The notes below the pieces were generated by a model. That model did no database searches. It was not told where the DNA came from and worked only from the letters and a program-made list of their open reading frames with translations. The position numbers and the translations under genes are program-made. From positions 2,646,501-2,710,500 of the forward strand of contig NZ_CP129107.1 in NCBI RefSeq assembly GCF_030406725.1: DNA of 64,000 nt. The letters run 5' to 3'. Of this stretch, positions 8,962 through 18,704 are shown in pieces (position 1 is the stretch's first letter; each line of letters starts with the position of its first letter). The DNA comes from Alteriqipengyuania flavescens. GTDB taxonomy: Bacteria > Pseudomonadota > Alphaproteobacteria > Sphingomonadales > Sphingomonadaceae.

Positions 8962-8984
8962 GTGCCCTTTGTTAAAAAGGGCAC
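8962..8984 (-). terminator. Hairpin after lon
   Basis: A perfect 9-base-pair inverted repeat (8962-8970 with 8976-8984) and a five-base loop, 23 bases beyond the lon stop codon. The A/T-rich inner part gives no run of U after the stem, so terminator function is inferred from position. Confidence 0.5.
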
Positions 8985-9007
8985 CGTTTGTGCTGCGGTG
9001 CAGCGCG

Positions 9008-11401
9008 TCAATGCGCGGTGGCGCCGCCCCTCGTCACCGCGCCCGGATCGGGCTGGCTGGCGAGATCGTCCGCCTCGGTCCACTCGATCGCCACGGTCTC
9101 CTCGGTCAGCGCGACGTCGAGCACCTGGTCGACATGCGAGACCGGGATGATCTTCAGCCCCTCGGTGATGTTCGCCGGGATTTCCGCGAGATCCTTCTCG
9201 TTCTCCTCCGGGATCAGCACGGTCGTGATGCCGCCGCGCAGCGCCGCCAGCAGCTTTTCCTTCAGGCCACCGATGGGCAGCACGCGGCCGCGCAGCGTCA
9301 CCTCGCCCGTCATCGCGACATCCGGACGGATGGCGATGCCCGTCAGCGTGGAAACGATGGAGGTCACCATCCCGATGCCCGCGCTCGGCCCGTCCTTCGG
9401 AACCGCGCCTTCGGGCAGGTGGATGTGGATGTTCTTGCGGTGAAACAGGCTCGGCTTGATGCCATAGGCTGGCGCCCGCGCTTTCACGAAGCTGAAGGCG
9501 GTCTGGATGCTTTCGCCCATCACGTCGCCCAGCTTGCCGGTCGCCTTGATTTCGCCCTTGCCCGGCACGGTGACGCTTTCGATCGTGAGCAGCTGCCCGC
9601 CGACTTCGGTCCAGGCAAGGCCCGTAACCGCACCGACCTGCGCCTCTTCTTCGCCCATGTCGTGGCGGAACTTGCGCACCCCTGCATAATCGCCGAGATT
9701 TTCCGGGGTGATCGTCTCGCGCTCGATCTTGCCTTCCAGGATCGCGCGCAGGACCTTGCGCGCCAGCCGCGCGATCTCGCGCTCCAGCGTGCGGACGCCA
9801 GCTTCGCGGGTGTAGTAACGGATAAGGTCGCGCAGCGCGGGTTCGGTCAGTTCGAATTCGCCGTCCTTCAACCCGTGATCGTCGACCTGCTTGGCGATCA
9901 GGTGGCGCTTGGCGATCTCGACCTTCTCGTCCTCGGTATAGCCTTCCAGCCGGATGATCTCCATCCGGTCGAGCAGCGGCTGCGGCAGGTTGAGGCTGTT
10001 CGCGGTGGTCACGAACATGATGTCGGAAAGATCGATATCCAACTCCAGGTAGTGGTCCTGGAATTTCGAATTCTGTTCGGGGTCGAGCACTTCGAGCAAG
10101 GCGGAAGCCGGATCGCCGCGGAAATCCTGGCCGAGCTTGTCGATCTCGTCGAGCAGGAACAGCGGGTTGCTGGTGCCTGCCTTCTTCAGGTTGGTCACGA
10201 TCTTGCCCGGCAGGCTGCCGATATAGGTGCGCCGGTGGCCGCGGATTTCCGCCTCGTCGCGCACGCCGCCCAGCGACTGGCGGATGAACTCGCGCCCGGT
10301 CGCCTTGGCGATGCTCTTGCCGAGGCTGGTCTTGCCCACGCCCGGCGGTCCGACGAGGCACAGGATCGGCCCCTTCAGCTTGTTGGTGCGCGCCTGCACG
10401 GCAAGGTACTCGACGATCCGGTCCTTCACCTTCTCAAGCGCATAGTGATCGGCGTCGAGCACGTCCTGCGCTTCGGCGATGTCGGTCTTGATCTCGCTGG
10501 TCTTGCCCCACGGCAAGCCCAGCAGCACGTCGAGGTAGTTGCGCACAACGGTGGCCTCGGCGCTCATCGGCTGCATGCCGCGCAGCTTCTTCAGCTCTGC
10601 CTCGGCTTTCGCTCGCGCTTCCTTGGAAAGCTCCGTTTCCTCGACCTTCTTCGCGAGTTCGGAGAGCTCGTCGCCATCCTCCCCGTCGCCGCCACCCAGC
10701 TCGGACTGGATCGCCTTCATCTGTTCGTTGAGGTAATATTCGCGCTGGGTCTTTTCCATCTGGCGCTTAACCCGGCCGCGGATCTTGCGCTCCACCTGAA
10801 GCACCGACAGCTCGCCTTCCATGAAGCTGTAGACCATCTCCAGCCGTTTCATCGGGTCGGCTTCGGTCAGCAGCGTCTGTTTGTCGGACACCTTGGCATT
10901 GAGGCTGGCGGCGATGGCATCGGCCAGCGGGCCGGGCTCTTCGATCTCGCCGAGTTCCGTCTCCAGCTCTTCGGGCAGCTTCTTGTTGAGCTTGGCGTAC
11001 TCGCCGAACTGTTCGACGACGCTGCGCATCATGGCGGAGACTTCGGCGTTGCTCACGCTCGCCTCGTCCAGCTCCTCCACCTGCGCGACGACGAGGTCGC
11101 CGTCCATCTGCAGCGCCTTTGCCTGCGCGCGCGACTGGCCTTCCACCATGACCCGCACCGTGCCGTCCGGCAGCTTGAGCATCTGCAGGACCGAGGCGAT
11201 CACGCCGACATCGTACAGGTCCTCGCTATCGGGATCGTCGCACGAGGGATCGAGCTGGGCGAGGAGGAAGATTTCCTTGTCCCCCTCCATCGCCGATTCC
11301 AGCGCGGCGACCGATTTGTCGCGGCCGACGAACAGCGGCACGACCATGCCGGGGAATACGACGATGTCGCGCAAGGGGAGCAGGGGGTAAAGTTTCATCA
11401 T
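9008..11401 (-). CDS. lon: ATP-dependent endopeptidase La (Lon)
   Basis: A cytoplasmic AAA+ serine protease that degrades misfolded and regulatory proteins. The 797-residue protein has the N-terminal substrate domain ([14 protein letters not shown] at the start), Walker A GPPGVGKT at 351-358, Walker B FLLDEID around 415-421, and the C-terminal protease domain with the Ser673-Lys714 dyad ([11 protein letters not shown] and [11 protein letters not shown]). The length and layout are those of LonA. Two consecutive Met codons make the exact start uncertain by one residue. hup lies downstream, as in many proteobacteria. Confidence 0.98.
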   Translation of the reverse strand: MMKLYPLLPLRDIVVFPGMVVPLFVGRDKSVAALESAMEGDKEIFLLAQLDPSCDDPDSEDLYDVGVIASVLQMLKLPDGTVRVMVEGQSRAQAKALQMDGDLVVAQVEELDEASVSNAEVSAMMRSVVEQFGEYAKLNKKLPEELETELGEIEEPGPLADAIAASLNAKVSDKQTLLTEADPMKRLEMVYSFMEGELSVLQVERKIRGRVKRQMEKTQREYYLNEQMKAIQSELGGGDGEDGDELSELAKKVEETELSKEARAKAEAELKKLRGMQPMSAEATVVRNYLDVLLGLPWGKTSEIKTDIAEAQDVLDADHYALEKVKDRIVEYLAVQARTNKLKGPILCLVGPPGVGKTSLGKSIAKATGREFIRQSLGGVRDEAEIRGHRRTYIGSLPGKIVTNLKKAGTSNPLFLLDEIDKLGQDFRGDPASALLEVLDPEQNSKFQDHYLELDIDLSDIMFVTTANSLNLPQPLLDRMEIIRLEGYTEDEKVEIAKRHLIAKQVDDHGLKDGEFELTEPALRDLIRYYTREAGVRTLEREIARLARKVLRAILEGKIERETITPENLGDYAGVRKFRHDMGEEEAQVGAVTGLAWTEVGGQLLTIESVTVPGKGEIKATGKLGDVMGESIQTAFSFVKARAPAYGIKPSLFHRKNIHIHLPEGAVPKDGPSAGIGMVTSIVSTLTGIAIRPDVAMTGEVTLRGRVLPIGGLKEKLLAALRGGITTVLIPEENEKDLAEIPANITEGLKIIPVSHVDQVLDVALTEETVAIEWTEADDLASQPDPGAVTRGGATAH

Positions 11402-11509
11402 GTCATCCGGTCATAGCACGCGCGCGCCCACCAAAGGCGCGGGTGCGTTAATTACCGGTGGATATGGGGCTAAGTGGCGCGGCTGCAAGCGGCGCGAAGG
11501 CAGCGGTTA

Positions 11510-11851
11510 CTATCCCATGCCCGGCAGGTTGAGGCCCGGCGGCAGGCCCATGCCGGCCTGCGCCTTCTGCATTTCCTCGCCCGCCACGCGGTCCGCCTTG
11601 TCGCGCGCGTCGTTGAAGGCGGCGGTGACGAGGTCTTCCAGCATCTGCTTTTCTTCCGGCTTCATCAGAGTGTCGTCGATATGTACGCCCATGATGCGGC
11701 CCTTCGCGGTACAGCGGATCTTGACGAGGCCGCCGCCCGATGTGCCTTCGACCTCGATGGCATCCAGCTTGGCCTGGGTTTCGTTCATCTGCTTCTGGAT
11801 GGTTTCGGCGGCTTCCTGCGCCGCCTTCATCATTTCTTCCATCGACTTCAT
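11510..11851 (-). CDS. ybaB: YbaB/EbfC family nucleoid-associated protein
   Basis: A small DNA-binding protein of the YbaB/EbfC family (113 residues), thought to bind DNA as a dimer and to be linked to recombination functions. The sequence shows the family pattern: an N-terminal Met-rich amphipathic helix (EEMMKAAQEAAETIQKQM), the VEGTSGGGLVKI segment and the later EDLVTAAFNDA helix, with a Gly/Leu/Pro/Met-rich tail. It overlaps dnaX by four bases (ATGA), the standard dnaX-ybaB arrangement. recR, often the third gene, is not present here. Confidence 0.95.
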   Translation of the reverse strand: MKSMEEMMKAAQEAAETIQKQMNETQAKLDAIEVEGTSGGGLVKIRCTAKGRIMGVHIDDTLMKPEEKQMLEDLVTAAFNDARDKADRVAGEEMQKAQAGMGLPPGLNLPGMG

Positions 11852-13644
11852 GCGGATTTGCTCCAGTTGCGGCGCCGGTCGGGCGCGGTATCATCTTTGA
11901 TAATTTCCGCATCGGGAAATGCGGCGAATGCGGCTTTCACCATGGGATTTTCAAGCAGCGCGGCGGCGGCTTCTTCTTTCGCCGTCTCTTCCCGCTCGAC
12001 CAGCGTCGGTTCGCCGCCTTCCGCGACCTCCTCCACCGTCCAGCGGTTGCCATAGGCGCGGTAGAGCGCGTCGCGGACTTCGGGCAGCACCGGATCGGTG
12101 AAGCGATCCTCGCGGCTGTAGACGAGCTTGCCCGGCTCCAGCGTCACGATCCGCAATTGCAGGCGCATCTGGCTGGCGGCAAGGTGGTTGCCGCTTGCCT
12201 CGACCCTGGCGATCACGTCGGGCCAAAGGAGCGCGGCGGGCGCCCCTGCCCCACCCCCTTCTGCAGACGCCCCAGTTTGGAGAGTAACGCCGCTCGCGGC
12301 CATGTCCTCGATCTGCTTCGCAAGCTTGCCGGGGTCTGGCAAGTCGGCGGCATGGAGGATGCGCAGCAAGGCCATCTGCGCAGCCACCAGCGGGTCCGGC
12401 GCGGCGCGCACCTCGTCATGCCCTTTCAGCATCAGCTGCCAAAGGCGGTGAAGCTGCGCGGGCGACAGGCGCTCCGCCCAGTTTGCCAGAACCTGCCGCT
12501 CGTCCTCGGTTGGCGCGTCGGCCTCTCCCTTGCCGACCTGCGTCACGGCGATACGGTTGAGCAGGTCCATCAGCGAGCGCATCAGCGCCAGCGGTTCGAC
12601 GCCGAGTGCGTATTGCTCATCCAGCCCGTCGAGGAGGGCGGCCGGATCGCCTTCCAGAACGGCGGCGAACAGGCGGCGCTGCGCGGTCTTGTCGGCAAGG
12701 CCGAGCATGTCGCGCACGCGGCCTGCGCTGACCGCGCCGCCATCTTCCATGTCGGCGTGGGAAATCGCCTGGTCGAGGATGGAGAGCCCGTCGCGCACCG
12801 ACCCTTCGGCACCCCGCGCGATCATCGACAGAGCCTCGTCTTCCGCCTCCACGCCCTCGAGGGCGCAGATTTTCGCGAAGTGGTCTTTCAACAGGGGCGT
12901 CGGGATGCGGCGCAAGTCGAAACGCTGGGTGCGGCTGAGCACCGTGACCGGCAGCTTGTCGACCTCGGTCGTGGCGAAGATGAACTTCACATGCGCAGGC
13001 GGTTCCTCAAGTGTCTTAAGCAAGGCATTGAAAGCATTGCGCGACAGCATGTGAACTTCGTCGACGATGTAGATCTTGTAGCGCGCGCTGACCGCGGCAT
13101 AGCGGACCGCTTCGATAATCTCGCGCACGTCGTCCACGCCGGTGTGGCTGGCGGCGTCCATCTCGATCACGTCGATGTGTCGGCCTTCGGCGATGGCAAC
13201 GCACGGCTCGCACACGCCGCACGGATCGATTGTCGGACCGCCGTTGCCGTCCGGCCCGATGCAATTGAGCGCCTTGGCGATCAGCCGGGCGGTGGAGGTT
13301 TTGCCGACCCCCCTCACCCCGGTCATCAGGAAGGCGTGGGCCAGCCGGTCCCGCGCGATGGCGTTGCCGAGCGTGCGGACCATCGCGTCCTGCCCGATCA
13401 GCTCCGCAAAGGTTTGCGGGCGATACTTGCGCGCCAGCACGCGATAGGGTTGCGCGGCATCGGGGGCCGGCGCGGCATTCGGCTTCTCGGCGACCGGCTG
13501 CGGCGCGGCCTCGGCCGACGCGTCGCCGAACATGGCGGACTGGCCCGCAGCCTCCAGCTCGGCCGCGCTCGGGGCCGCTTCCGCCGCCTCATCGGCCTCG
13601 GTCGCCCATGGCAGGTCGTCTGGATTGTCCGGTGAATCGCCCAT
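11848..13644 (-). CDS. dnaX: DNA polymerase III subunit gamma/tau
   Basis: The clamp-loader ATPase of the replicative polymerase. The 598-residue product starts with a ~66-residue Ala/Glu/Pro-rich linker, then the AAA+ domain (YRVLARKYRPQTFAELIGQD), Walker A GVRGVGKT at 109-116, a four-Cys zinc site (Cys128, 142, 145, 148), and the IVDEVHMLSR Walker B region, followed by the oligomerisation and tau-like C-terminal region. I placed the start at 13644; an in-frame ATG at 13680 is an alternative, and extension beyond it would run into the SRP RNA gene, which argues against longer forms. I saw no A-rich slippery site for a gamma frameshift. Confidence 0.95.
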   Translation of the reverse strand: MGDSPDNPDDLPWATEADEAAEAAPSAAELEAAGQSAMFGDASAEAAPQPVAEKPNAAPAPDAAQPYRVLARKYRPQTFAELIGQDAMVRTLGNAIARDRLAHAFLMTGVRGVGKTSTARLIAKALNCIGPDGNGGPTIDPCGVCEPCVAIAEGRHIDVIEMDAASHTGVDDVREIIEAVRYAAVSARYKIYIVDEVHMLSRNAFNALLKTLEEPPAHVKFIFATTEVDKLPVTVLSRTQRFDLRRIPTPLLKDHFAKICALEGVEAEDEALSMIARGAEGSVRDGLSILDQAISHADMEDGGAVSAGRVRDMLGLADKTAQRRLFAAVLEGDPAALLDGLDEQYALGVEPLALMRSLMDLLNRIAVTQVGKGEADAPTEDERQVLANWAERLSPAQLHRLWQLMLKGHDEVRAAPDPLVAAQMALLRILHAADLPDPGKLAKQIEDMAASGVTLQTGASAEGGGAGAPAALLWPDVIARVEASGNHLAASQMRLQLRIVTLEPGKLVYSREDRFTDPVLPEVRDALYRAYGNRWTVEEVAEGGEPTLVEREETAKEEAAAALLENPMVKAAFAAFPDAEIIKDDTAPDRRRNWSKSA

Positions 13645-13721
13645 GCGCGACAAGGTAGGCGGCTGCGCCCGGAAAGTCATGCCGACGATGGTGGAAAATA
13701 CTTGAAAGGCAGAGCACCTGC

Positions 13722-13814
13722 AAAAAAGGAGCCGGGCGACCCGTCGCAATTCACCTGGGCTGCTTCCTTCCGGACCTGACCCGGTGAGCGAACGCAAACG
13801 TCCACCCGACTCCC
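13722..13814 (-). ncRNA. ffs: Signal recognition particle RNA, small bacterial (4.5S) type
   Basis: On the minus strand, the near-invariant SRP domain IV core is present (GGTCAGGTCCGGAAGGAAG read as RNA). The flanking arms close the rod: GGGAGTCGGG near 13814 pairs with CCCGGCTCC near 13728. A run of six T on the transcribed strand (plus-strand A at 13722-13727) directly follows and serves as terminator. The mature RNA is about 86 bases. Location just upstream of dnaX on the same strand is the common order. It scaffolds Ffh for cotranslational membrane targeting. Confidence 0.95.
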
Positions 13815-13941
13815 GCGCGCCATATGGCGACGGATGCTTGCTGGATCAAGTCGTCATTCAGAAACCGGCAAGCCGATCAGCGTAATTCGATTGTCGGGAG
13901 ACGGCGCTGTGCTATCTCGCCGATGAAGGGGGACTATATTC

Positions 13942-14808
13942 ATGAGGAAATTCACTATTCTTGCGGCCCTGGCCTTCTCCGCCACGGCATTCGCAGCGCC
14001 CGCAGCAGCCCAGCAGGCAATCGACTTCGGCGACGATTCGAGCGACTGGGCCAACGACGGGGAATGCGACGATCCGCGCTTCGAAGGCGACGGCATGGCC
14101 GAGATCCTGCTGTCCGAGGATGTCCGCAGCGATGCCGCAGACTGCCGCGCCCTGCATGCAGCGGGCAAGATCACTTACATCGGCATGGAAAATTCCGTCC
14201 CGTCGGCAAACACGGCGCGCAACACGGTGGCTGTGACCCTTCGCCGGGCGGACGACACGACAGTCGATTTCGGCGATGACTCCAGCGAATGGGCGAACGA
14301 CGGCGAGTGCGACGATCCCCGCTTCACCGGGACCGGGATGGCCGGGGTACTGTTGGAGGAAGATGCACGCCATGATGCGACCGATTGCCGCACGCTCTAT
14401 GCGGCCGGTTCGATCCGGCTGCGCGGAGCGGCGGGCACCACGTCCACCGGCGGCCTCGACTTCGGCGACGACTCCAGCGAATGGGCGAATGACGGTGAAT
14501 GCGACGATCCCCGCTTCACCGGCGCCGGCATGGCCGACATCCTGCTGGAAGAGGATGCGCGCCGCGACGCGACCGACTGCCGCACCCTTTACGAAGCCGG
14601 TTCGATCCGGATTTCCGCGGGCGGCCGCACCGCGTCGTCCATCGATTTCGGCGACAATTCGAGCGAATGGGCCAACGACGGCGAGTGCGACGATCCCCGC
14701 TTCACGGGCACCGGCATGGCCGAAACCCTACTGGCGGAAGACAGCATGCACGATGCGAGCGACTGCCGGACGCTGTTCGACAGCGGATCGATTCACCTGA
14801 TCGACTGA
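13942..14808 (+). CDS. Secreted protein with four Asp-rich Cys-pair repeats
   Basis: A 288-residue exported protein with signal peptide residues 1-24 (AAPAAAQ cleavage region). The mature part is four copies of a ~50-residue module starting near residues 27, 108, 172 and 234. Each has the pattern DFGDDSS-WANDGECDDPRF, then GMA-LL-ED, D-A-DC and a final AGSI/GKI, giving two conserved Cys per module that could form a disulfide. The Asp-rich start could bind a divalent cation. I have seen this module in other alphaproteobacterial secreted proteins but cannot name a function. The linkers between modules differ in length, while modules 2 and 3 are nearly identical. Confidence 0.85.
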   Translation: MRKFTILAALAFSATAFAAPAAAQQAIDFGDDSSDWANDGECDDPRFEGDGMAEILLSEDVRSDAADCRALHAAGKITYIGMENSVPSANTARNTVAVTLRRADDTTVDFGDDSSEWANDGECDDPRFTGTGMAGVLLEEDARHDATDCRTLYAAGSIRLRGAAGTTSTGGLDFGDDSSEWANDGECDDPRFTGAGMADILLEEDARRDATDCRTLYEAGSIRISAGGRTASSIDFGDNSSEWANDGECDDPRFTGTGMAETLLAEDSMHDASDCRTLFDSGSIHLID

Positions 14809-14856
14809 TCCTGGATTGGCGGGCGCGCAGAGCCTTCAGGCCGCGTGTCCGCCAGC

Positions 14857-15135
14857 CTAGCGGAAATTGTCGGCGTAGGCCTGCAGCTTCAGCGTCTTCT
14901 TCGGCGGCTGGTGGACGCGCACGGCAATCTCGTGCTTGTCGGCATAGGCCTTCGCCGCATCGAGGCTAGGGAATTTCAGAACCACCTGCGTCTGCGTGTC
15001 GCCGCTCGACGTCCAGCCCATCAGCGGGTCGGAGCCGCGCGCTTCGGACTGCTCGAATTCGAGGATCCACTGGTCGGTCTTCGCCTTGCCCGATTGCATC
15101 GCACTCTGGGGCCGCTGGTAAATGATCGCGCTCAT
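14857..15135 (-). CDS. ETC complex I accessory subunit (NDUFS4-like)
   Basis: A 92-residue homologue of the mitochondrial 18-kDa subunit NDUFS4, found as an accessory subunit of NADH:ubiquinone oxidoreductase in alphaproteobacteria. The family pattern is visible: an N-terminal IYQRPQSAMQSGKAKT, then W-LEFE, PLMGWTSSGDTQTQV, and a C-terminal Y-DNFR motif. The start at 15135 fits the family; longer forms in this frame enter sequence antisense to nothing but lack family residues. It lies in a short gap downstream of hrpB on the same strand, away from other complex I genes. Confidence 0.9.
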   Translation of the reverse strand: MSAIIYQRPQSAMQSGKAKTDQWILEFEQSEARGSDPLMGWTSSGDTQTQVVLKFPSLDAAKAYADKHEIAVRVHQPPKKTLKLQAYADNFR

Positions 15136-15188
15136 GCGATCCCTTTCGTGCGCGGCGCGGCAAAAATCAAGTCGCCCGCGCGCTGGCG

Positions 15189-17606
15189 CTAGCGATTGAA
15201 GGCATTCTTCGTTTTCAGGCTGGGCGCCTCTGCCCAGGGCTCGTCGGGCCAGCGGTGCTTGGGATAGCGCCCTTTCATGTCCTTGCGTACATCGGCCCAG
15301 CTGCCGCGCCAGAAGCGGGGCAAGTCGCGGGTCGCCTGGATCGGGCGGCCCGCCGGGCTGGTCAGCTGGAGCAGCAGGGGCGTGCTGCCGACCATGGGGT
15401 GGCGGTCGAGGCCGAACAGCGCCTGCACCCGCACCTCCACCGTCGGGCCGCCCTCCGCCGCGTAGTCCACCGCGTGCTGCGTGCCGGCGGGGCTGGTCCA
15501 CTGGCGCGGAGCCACCGTGTCGAGGCGCTGGCGCGTGTCCCAACCCACCAGCGACAGCGCCGCTTCGGCAAGCTGCGCGGCCGGGATGTCGAGGGTGCGC
15601 TTGCCCGAGAGCAGCGGAGCGAGCCATTGGCCGGCGTTCTCCACGAGTGCTTCGGGTGACAGCGCATCGATCGCGGCATAGCGCGCGCGGGCCAGCAGGC
15701 TGGCGGGCAGGAGATCGGCCAGGCGCCCGCGTGCAGCCTCGAGAAGCGCCGCTTCCACCTGCTGGGCGTCGGGCTCCGGATCGGGACCGCTGGCAATCGA
15801 GACTGCTCCGATCCGCTGCTCCAGCCGCGCTTCGACCCTGCCCTCTTTCGCATTCCAGCGGACGGTTCGGCGCTGCGTGGCGAGATGCGAGAGGGCGCGG
15901 GCGACGTCGCTTTCTTCCATGGCAATCGCGGCGGTGATGCGCGCACCCTTGGCGCTGCCCTGCGCATCGCCGATGGCGAGCCAGTCTGCGCAGGCAAGCG
16001 GCGATGCGGGATCGAGCGCGAAGCCGCGCCCGCCGATGGATTGCCAGCTCTCGCCCGACTTATCGCGCCGCCGCGCGACGAAGTCGGGCCGCGCGCGGGC
16101 AAGGTAGATGCCGGGATCGCCCTGGGTGGGGTCGACCGTGTCGACCAGGGCCTCCGCCGATTTTGCCCAGCGCGCGGCCAGCTTTCGCGACGCCTCTGCC
16201 CGGGCTGAGCGATCGCCGTCCCAGCGTTGCAGGCGCGCGAGCAGGTCCTCGCTCCGCCCGCCGAGCCCGCGCTCCTGCAACAGCAAAGCAAGCTTGGCCG
16301 CCACCGTCGCATCGCCGGCCTTTGCGCCGTAGAGCACCATCGCCGCCTGCGCCGGGTCCATCGGCAGCGCGGCGACCTTCTCGCCAAAAGCGGTCAGCCT
16401 GCCATCCTCCAGTGCGCCCAGCCTGCCCAACCGCTCGCGCGCCGAGGCGATGGAGGCAGGGGGCGGCTCGTCGAGCCACGGCAAGGCGGCAGGATCGCCC
16501 GTGCCCCAGCGGGCGAGCGACAAGACCAGCGGGGCGAGGTCCACCGCCGCGATCTCCGGCGGGTCGAAAGCCTGCCGCCCGCCGTGCCCGCCCTCTTCCC
16601 ACAGGCGGTAGGCCACGCCCGGCCCCTGCCGCGCCGCGCGCCCTGCCCGCTGCGCGGCCGCAGCCTGGCTTGCCCGGACGGTCACGAGGCGGTTGGAGCC
16701 CACGGCCTGGTCGAATTCCGCGCGCCGCGACAGGCCGCTGTCGACCACCACCGACACGCCGTCGAGCGTCAGCGACGTCTCGGCGATAGCGGTGGCGAGG
16801 ACGATGCGTCGCCTTCCGTCCGGATCGCGCCTGATCGCCGCCTGCTGCGCGCGCGGCTCGACCTGGCCGTGCAGCGGCAGGACCGGCGTGTTCGGCATCG
16901 CTTCGGCCAGCCGTTCTCGCACGCGCTCGATTTCCCCCACGCCGGGCAGGAAGGCGAGGATATCGCCCGCCTCGTCGCGCCAGGCCTGGCGGATCGCGCT
17001 CGCCACGCGGTCCTCGATCCGCTGCTCCGCACGCGCGCCCAGCCATTCGATGCGCAGGGGATGCGCGCGGCCCTCGCTTTCGATGACGGGCGTATCGTCG
17101 CCCAACAGCCCGGCAAAGCGCGCGCCGTCGATCGTGGCGCTCATTACCACCACGCGCAGGTCCTCGCGCAGGATGGCGCGGCTTTCCAGTGCGAGGGCCA
17201 GGCCGAGGTCGCTGTCGAGGTGCCGCTCGTGCGCCTCGTCGAACAGGACGGCGGAGACGCCCGGCAATTCCGGATCGGCGAGGATGCGATTGACGAAAAT
17301 GGCCTCGGTGACGACGAGGACGCGCGTGCGCGCCGATTGCCGCGTGTCGAGCCGTGTCGCGTAGCCGATCGTCTCGCCGGCCTTTTCGCCGAGCTGCGCG
17401 GCCATGCGCTCCGCCGCCGCACGGGCGGCAACGCGGCGCGGGCTGAGCAGGAGTACGGTGCCATCGCACCACGGCTCGTCCAGCAGGGCGGGAGCGACGG
17501 CGGTGGTCTTGCCTGCCCCCGGCGGTGCGACCAGGACCGCGCCGGTACCGGTGCGCAGGCCGTCCAGCAGGTCCGGCAGGACGGCGTGGATGGGTAGGTC
17601 GCTCAC
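15189..17606 (-). CDS. hrpB: ATP-dependent helicase HrpB
   Basis: A DEAH-box helicase of 805 residues, of the bacterial HrpB branch whose substrate is not known. Walker A APPGAGKTT is at 27-35, DEAH at 123-126 (LFDEAHERHLD), the SAT motif VVMSATIDG follows, and the C-terminal HrpB-specific domain ends with a PKHRWPDEPW segment typical of the family. I chose the GTG at 17606 because residues upstream in this frame overlap the polyprenyl synthase gene and are Arg/Pro-rich noise. It is 22 bases downstream of that gene, likely co-transcribed. Confidence 0.95.
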   Translation of the reverse strand: MSDLPIHAVLPDLLDGLRTGTGAVLVAPPGAGKTTAVAPALLDEPWCDGTVLLLSPRRVAARAAAERMAAQLGEKAGETIGYATRLDTRQSARTRVLVVTEAIFVNRILADPELPGVSAVLFDEAHERHLDSDLGLALALESRAILREDLRVVVMSATIDGARFAGLLGDDTPVIESEGRAHPLRIEWLGARAEQRIEDRVASAIRQAWRDEAGDILAFLPGVGEIERVRERLAEAMPNTPVLPLHGQVEPRAQQAAIRRDPDGRRRIVLATAIAETSLTLDGVSVVVDSGLSRRAEFDQAVGSNRLVTVRASQAAAAQRAGRAARQGPGVAYRLWEEGGHGGRQAFDPPEIAAVDLAPLVLSLARWGTGDPAALPWLDEPPPASIASARERLGRLGALEDGRLTAFGEKVAALPMDPAQAAMVLYGAKAGDATVAAKLALLLQERGLGGRSEDLLARLQRWDGDRSARAEASRKLAARWAKSAEALVDTVDPTQGDPGIYLARARPDFVARRRDKSGESWQSIGGRGFALDPASPLACADWLAIGDAQGSAKGARITAAIAMEESDVARALSHLATQRRTVRWNAKEGRVEARLEQRIGAVSIASGPDPEPDAQQVEAALLEAARGRLADLLPASLLARARYAAIDALSPEALVENAGQWLAPLLSGKRTLDIPAAQLAEAALSLVGWDTRQRLDTVAPRQWTSPAGTQHAVDYAAEGGPTVEVRVQALFGLDRHPMVGSTPLLLQLTSPAGRPIQATRDLPRFWRGSWADVRKDMKGRYPKHRWPDEPWAEAPSLKTKNAFNR

Positions 17607-17628
17607 AGCCTGCGGCAGGCCAGCGCGG

Positions 17629-18648
17629 TCAATATCCGCGCGAAACCGCGAATTGTGCCGCTTCGACCATTGCCGCGCGCGCCTTGCTGTCGGGGAAGAT
17701 CGAAAGCGCTTCGGCAGCGCGCTGCGCAAAATGGCGGGCCCGTTCGCGCGTGGCGGCGACGGCGTCGTGCTTGCGCACCAGCCGGATCGCTTCGGCAAGC
17801 TCCTCGTCGCCCGATCGGCGGCCGGAGATCGCGTCGCGCCAGAACTGGCGCTCGTCCTCTTCCCCGCGCGCATAGGCCAGGATCACAGGCAGGGTCATCT
17901 TGCCTTCGCGGAAGTCGTCGCCCGCATCCTTGCCCATTTCGGCAGCCTGCGAATCGTAATCGATCGCATCGTCCACCAGCTGGAAGGCGATGCCGAGATT
18001 GCGGCCATAGGCGTCGAGCGCCTCTTCTTCCTTGTCGCTGCGTTCGGCGACCACGGCGGCGATACGGCTGGCGGCAGCGAACAGCGCGGCGGTTTTCGCG
18101 CCGATGATGCCGAGATAGCGCTCTTCGCTCGTCTCGATCTGGCGCTGCGCGGTCAGCTGGTCGACTTCGCCTTCCGCAATCACGGCGCTGGCATTCGACA
18201 GGATCTTGAGGACGCGCAGCGAGCCGTCCTCCACCATCAGTTCGAAGCTGCGGCTGAAGAGGAAATCGCCGACCAGCACGGTCGCAGGGTTGCCGTAGAT
18301 GATGTTGGCCGCCGCCTTGCCGCGGCGCAGTTCGCTGCCGTCGACCACGTCGTCGTGCAGCAGCGTGGCGGTGTGGATGAACTCCACCGCCGCGGCGAGC
18401 TTGTGATGGCGGTTGCCGCCATAGCCGATCAGCTCCGCCGCAGCGAGCGTCAGCATCGGGCGCAGGCGCTTGCCGCCGCCGGAAATCAGATGCCCGGCCA
18501 GGGTCGGAATCAGCGGAATCTCGCTTTGCATCCGGTCGAGGATGACGCGGTTGACCGAATTCATCGCGGTCGCGGTCAGCGCCAGCATCGGGTCGAGCGA
18601 CGGCTGCGCGCGCGGTAGAGTGATAACCTCTGCGGTCATGGCTGCCAT
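17629..18648 (-). CDS. ispB: Trans-polyprenyl diphosphate synthase (octaprenyl/decaprenyl type)
   Basis: Condenses isopentenyl units into the long prenyl side chain of ubiquinone. The 339-residue product has both Asp-rich motifs: DDVVD at 99-103 (first, HDDVVDGSELRRGK) and DDAID at 226-230 (second, FQLVDDAIDYDS), plus GGGKRLRP near 57-64. Alphaproteobacteria usually make ubiquinone-10, so a decaprenyl product is likely but chain length cannot be read with confidence. The start may be 18648 or the ATG three codons later (18639). The gene is divergent from chorismate mutase. Confidence 0.92.
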   Translation of the reverse strand: MAAMTAEVITLPRAQPSLDPMLALTATAMNSVNRVILDRMQSEIPLIPTLAGHLISGGGKRLRPMLTLAAAELIGYGGNRHHKLAAAVEFIHTATLLHDDVVDGSELRRGKAAANIIYGNPATVLVGDFLFSRSFELMVEDGSLRVLKILSNASAVIAEGEVDQLTAQRQIETSEERYLGIIGAKTAALFAAASRIAAVVAERSDKEEEALDAYGRNLGIAFQLVDDAIDYDSQAAEMGKDAGDDFREGKMTLPVILAYARGEEDERQFWRDAISGRRSGDEELAEAIRLVRKHDAVAATRERARHFAQRAAEALSIFPDSKARAAMVEAAQFAVSRGY

Positions 18649-18704
18649 GTGGAAGCTGCCGCGCCGCTTGGCAAGCGCGCGTTTGCCGCTAGTTTGCGCA
18701 TTCT

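Noticed and set aside
8969-11416. A long open frame (815 codons) on the plus strand opposite lon.
   Set aside because: It is the antisense shadow of a confidently identified Lon gene; high GC at third positions leaves long open frames on the other strand. The translation is low in normal motifs and rich in His/Leu/Ala.
11848-13644. A programmed frameshift in dnaX giving a gamma subunit.
   Set aside because: I saw no run of A with a downstream stem in the coding strand; the single long frame is sufficient.
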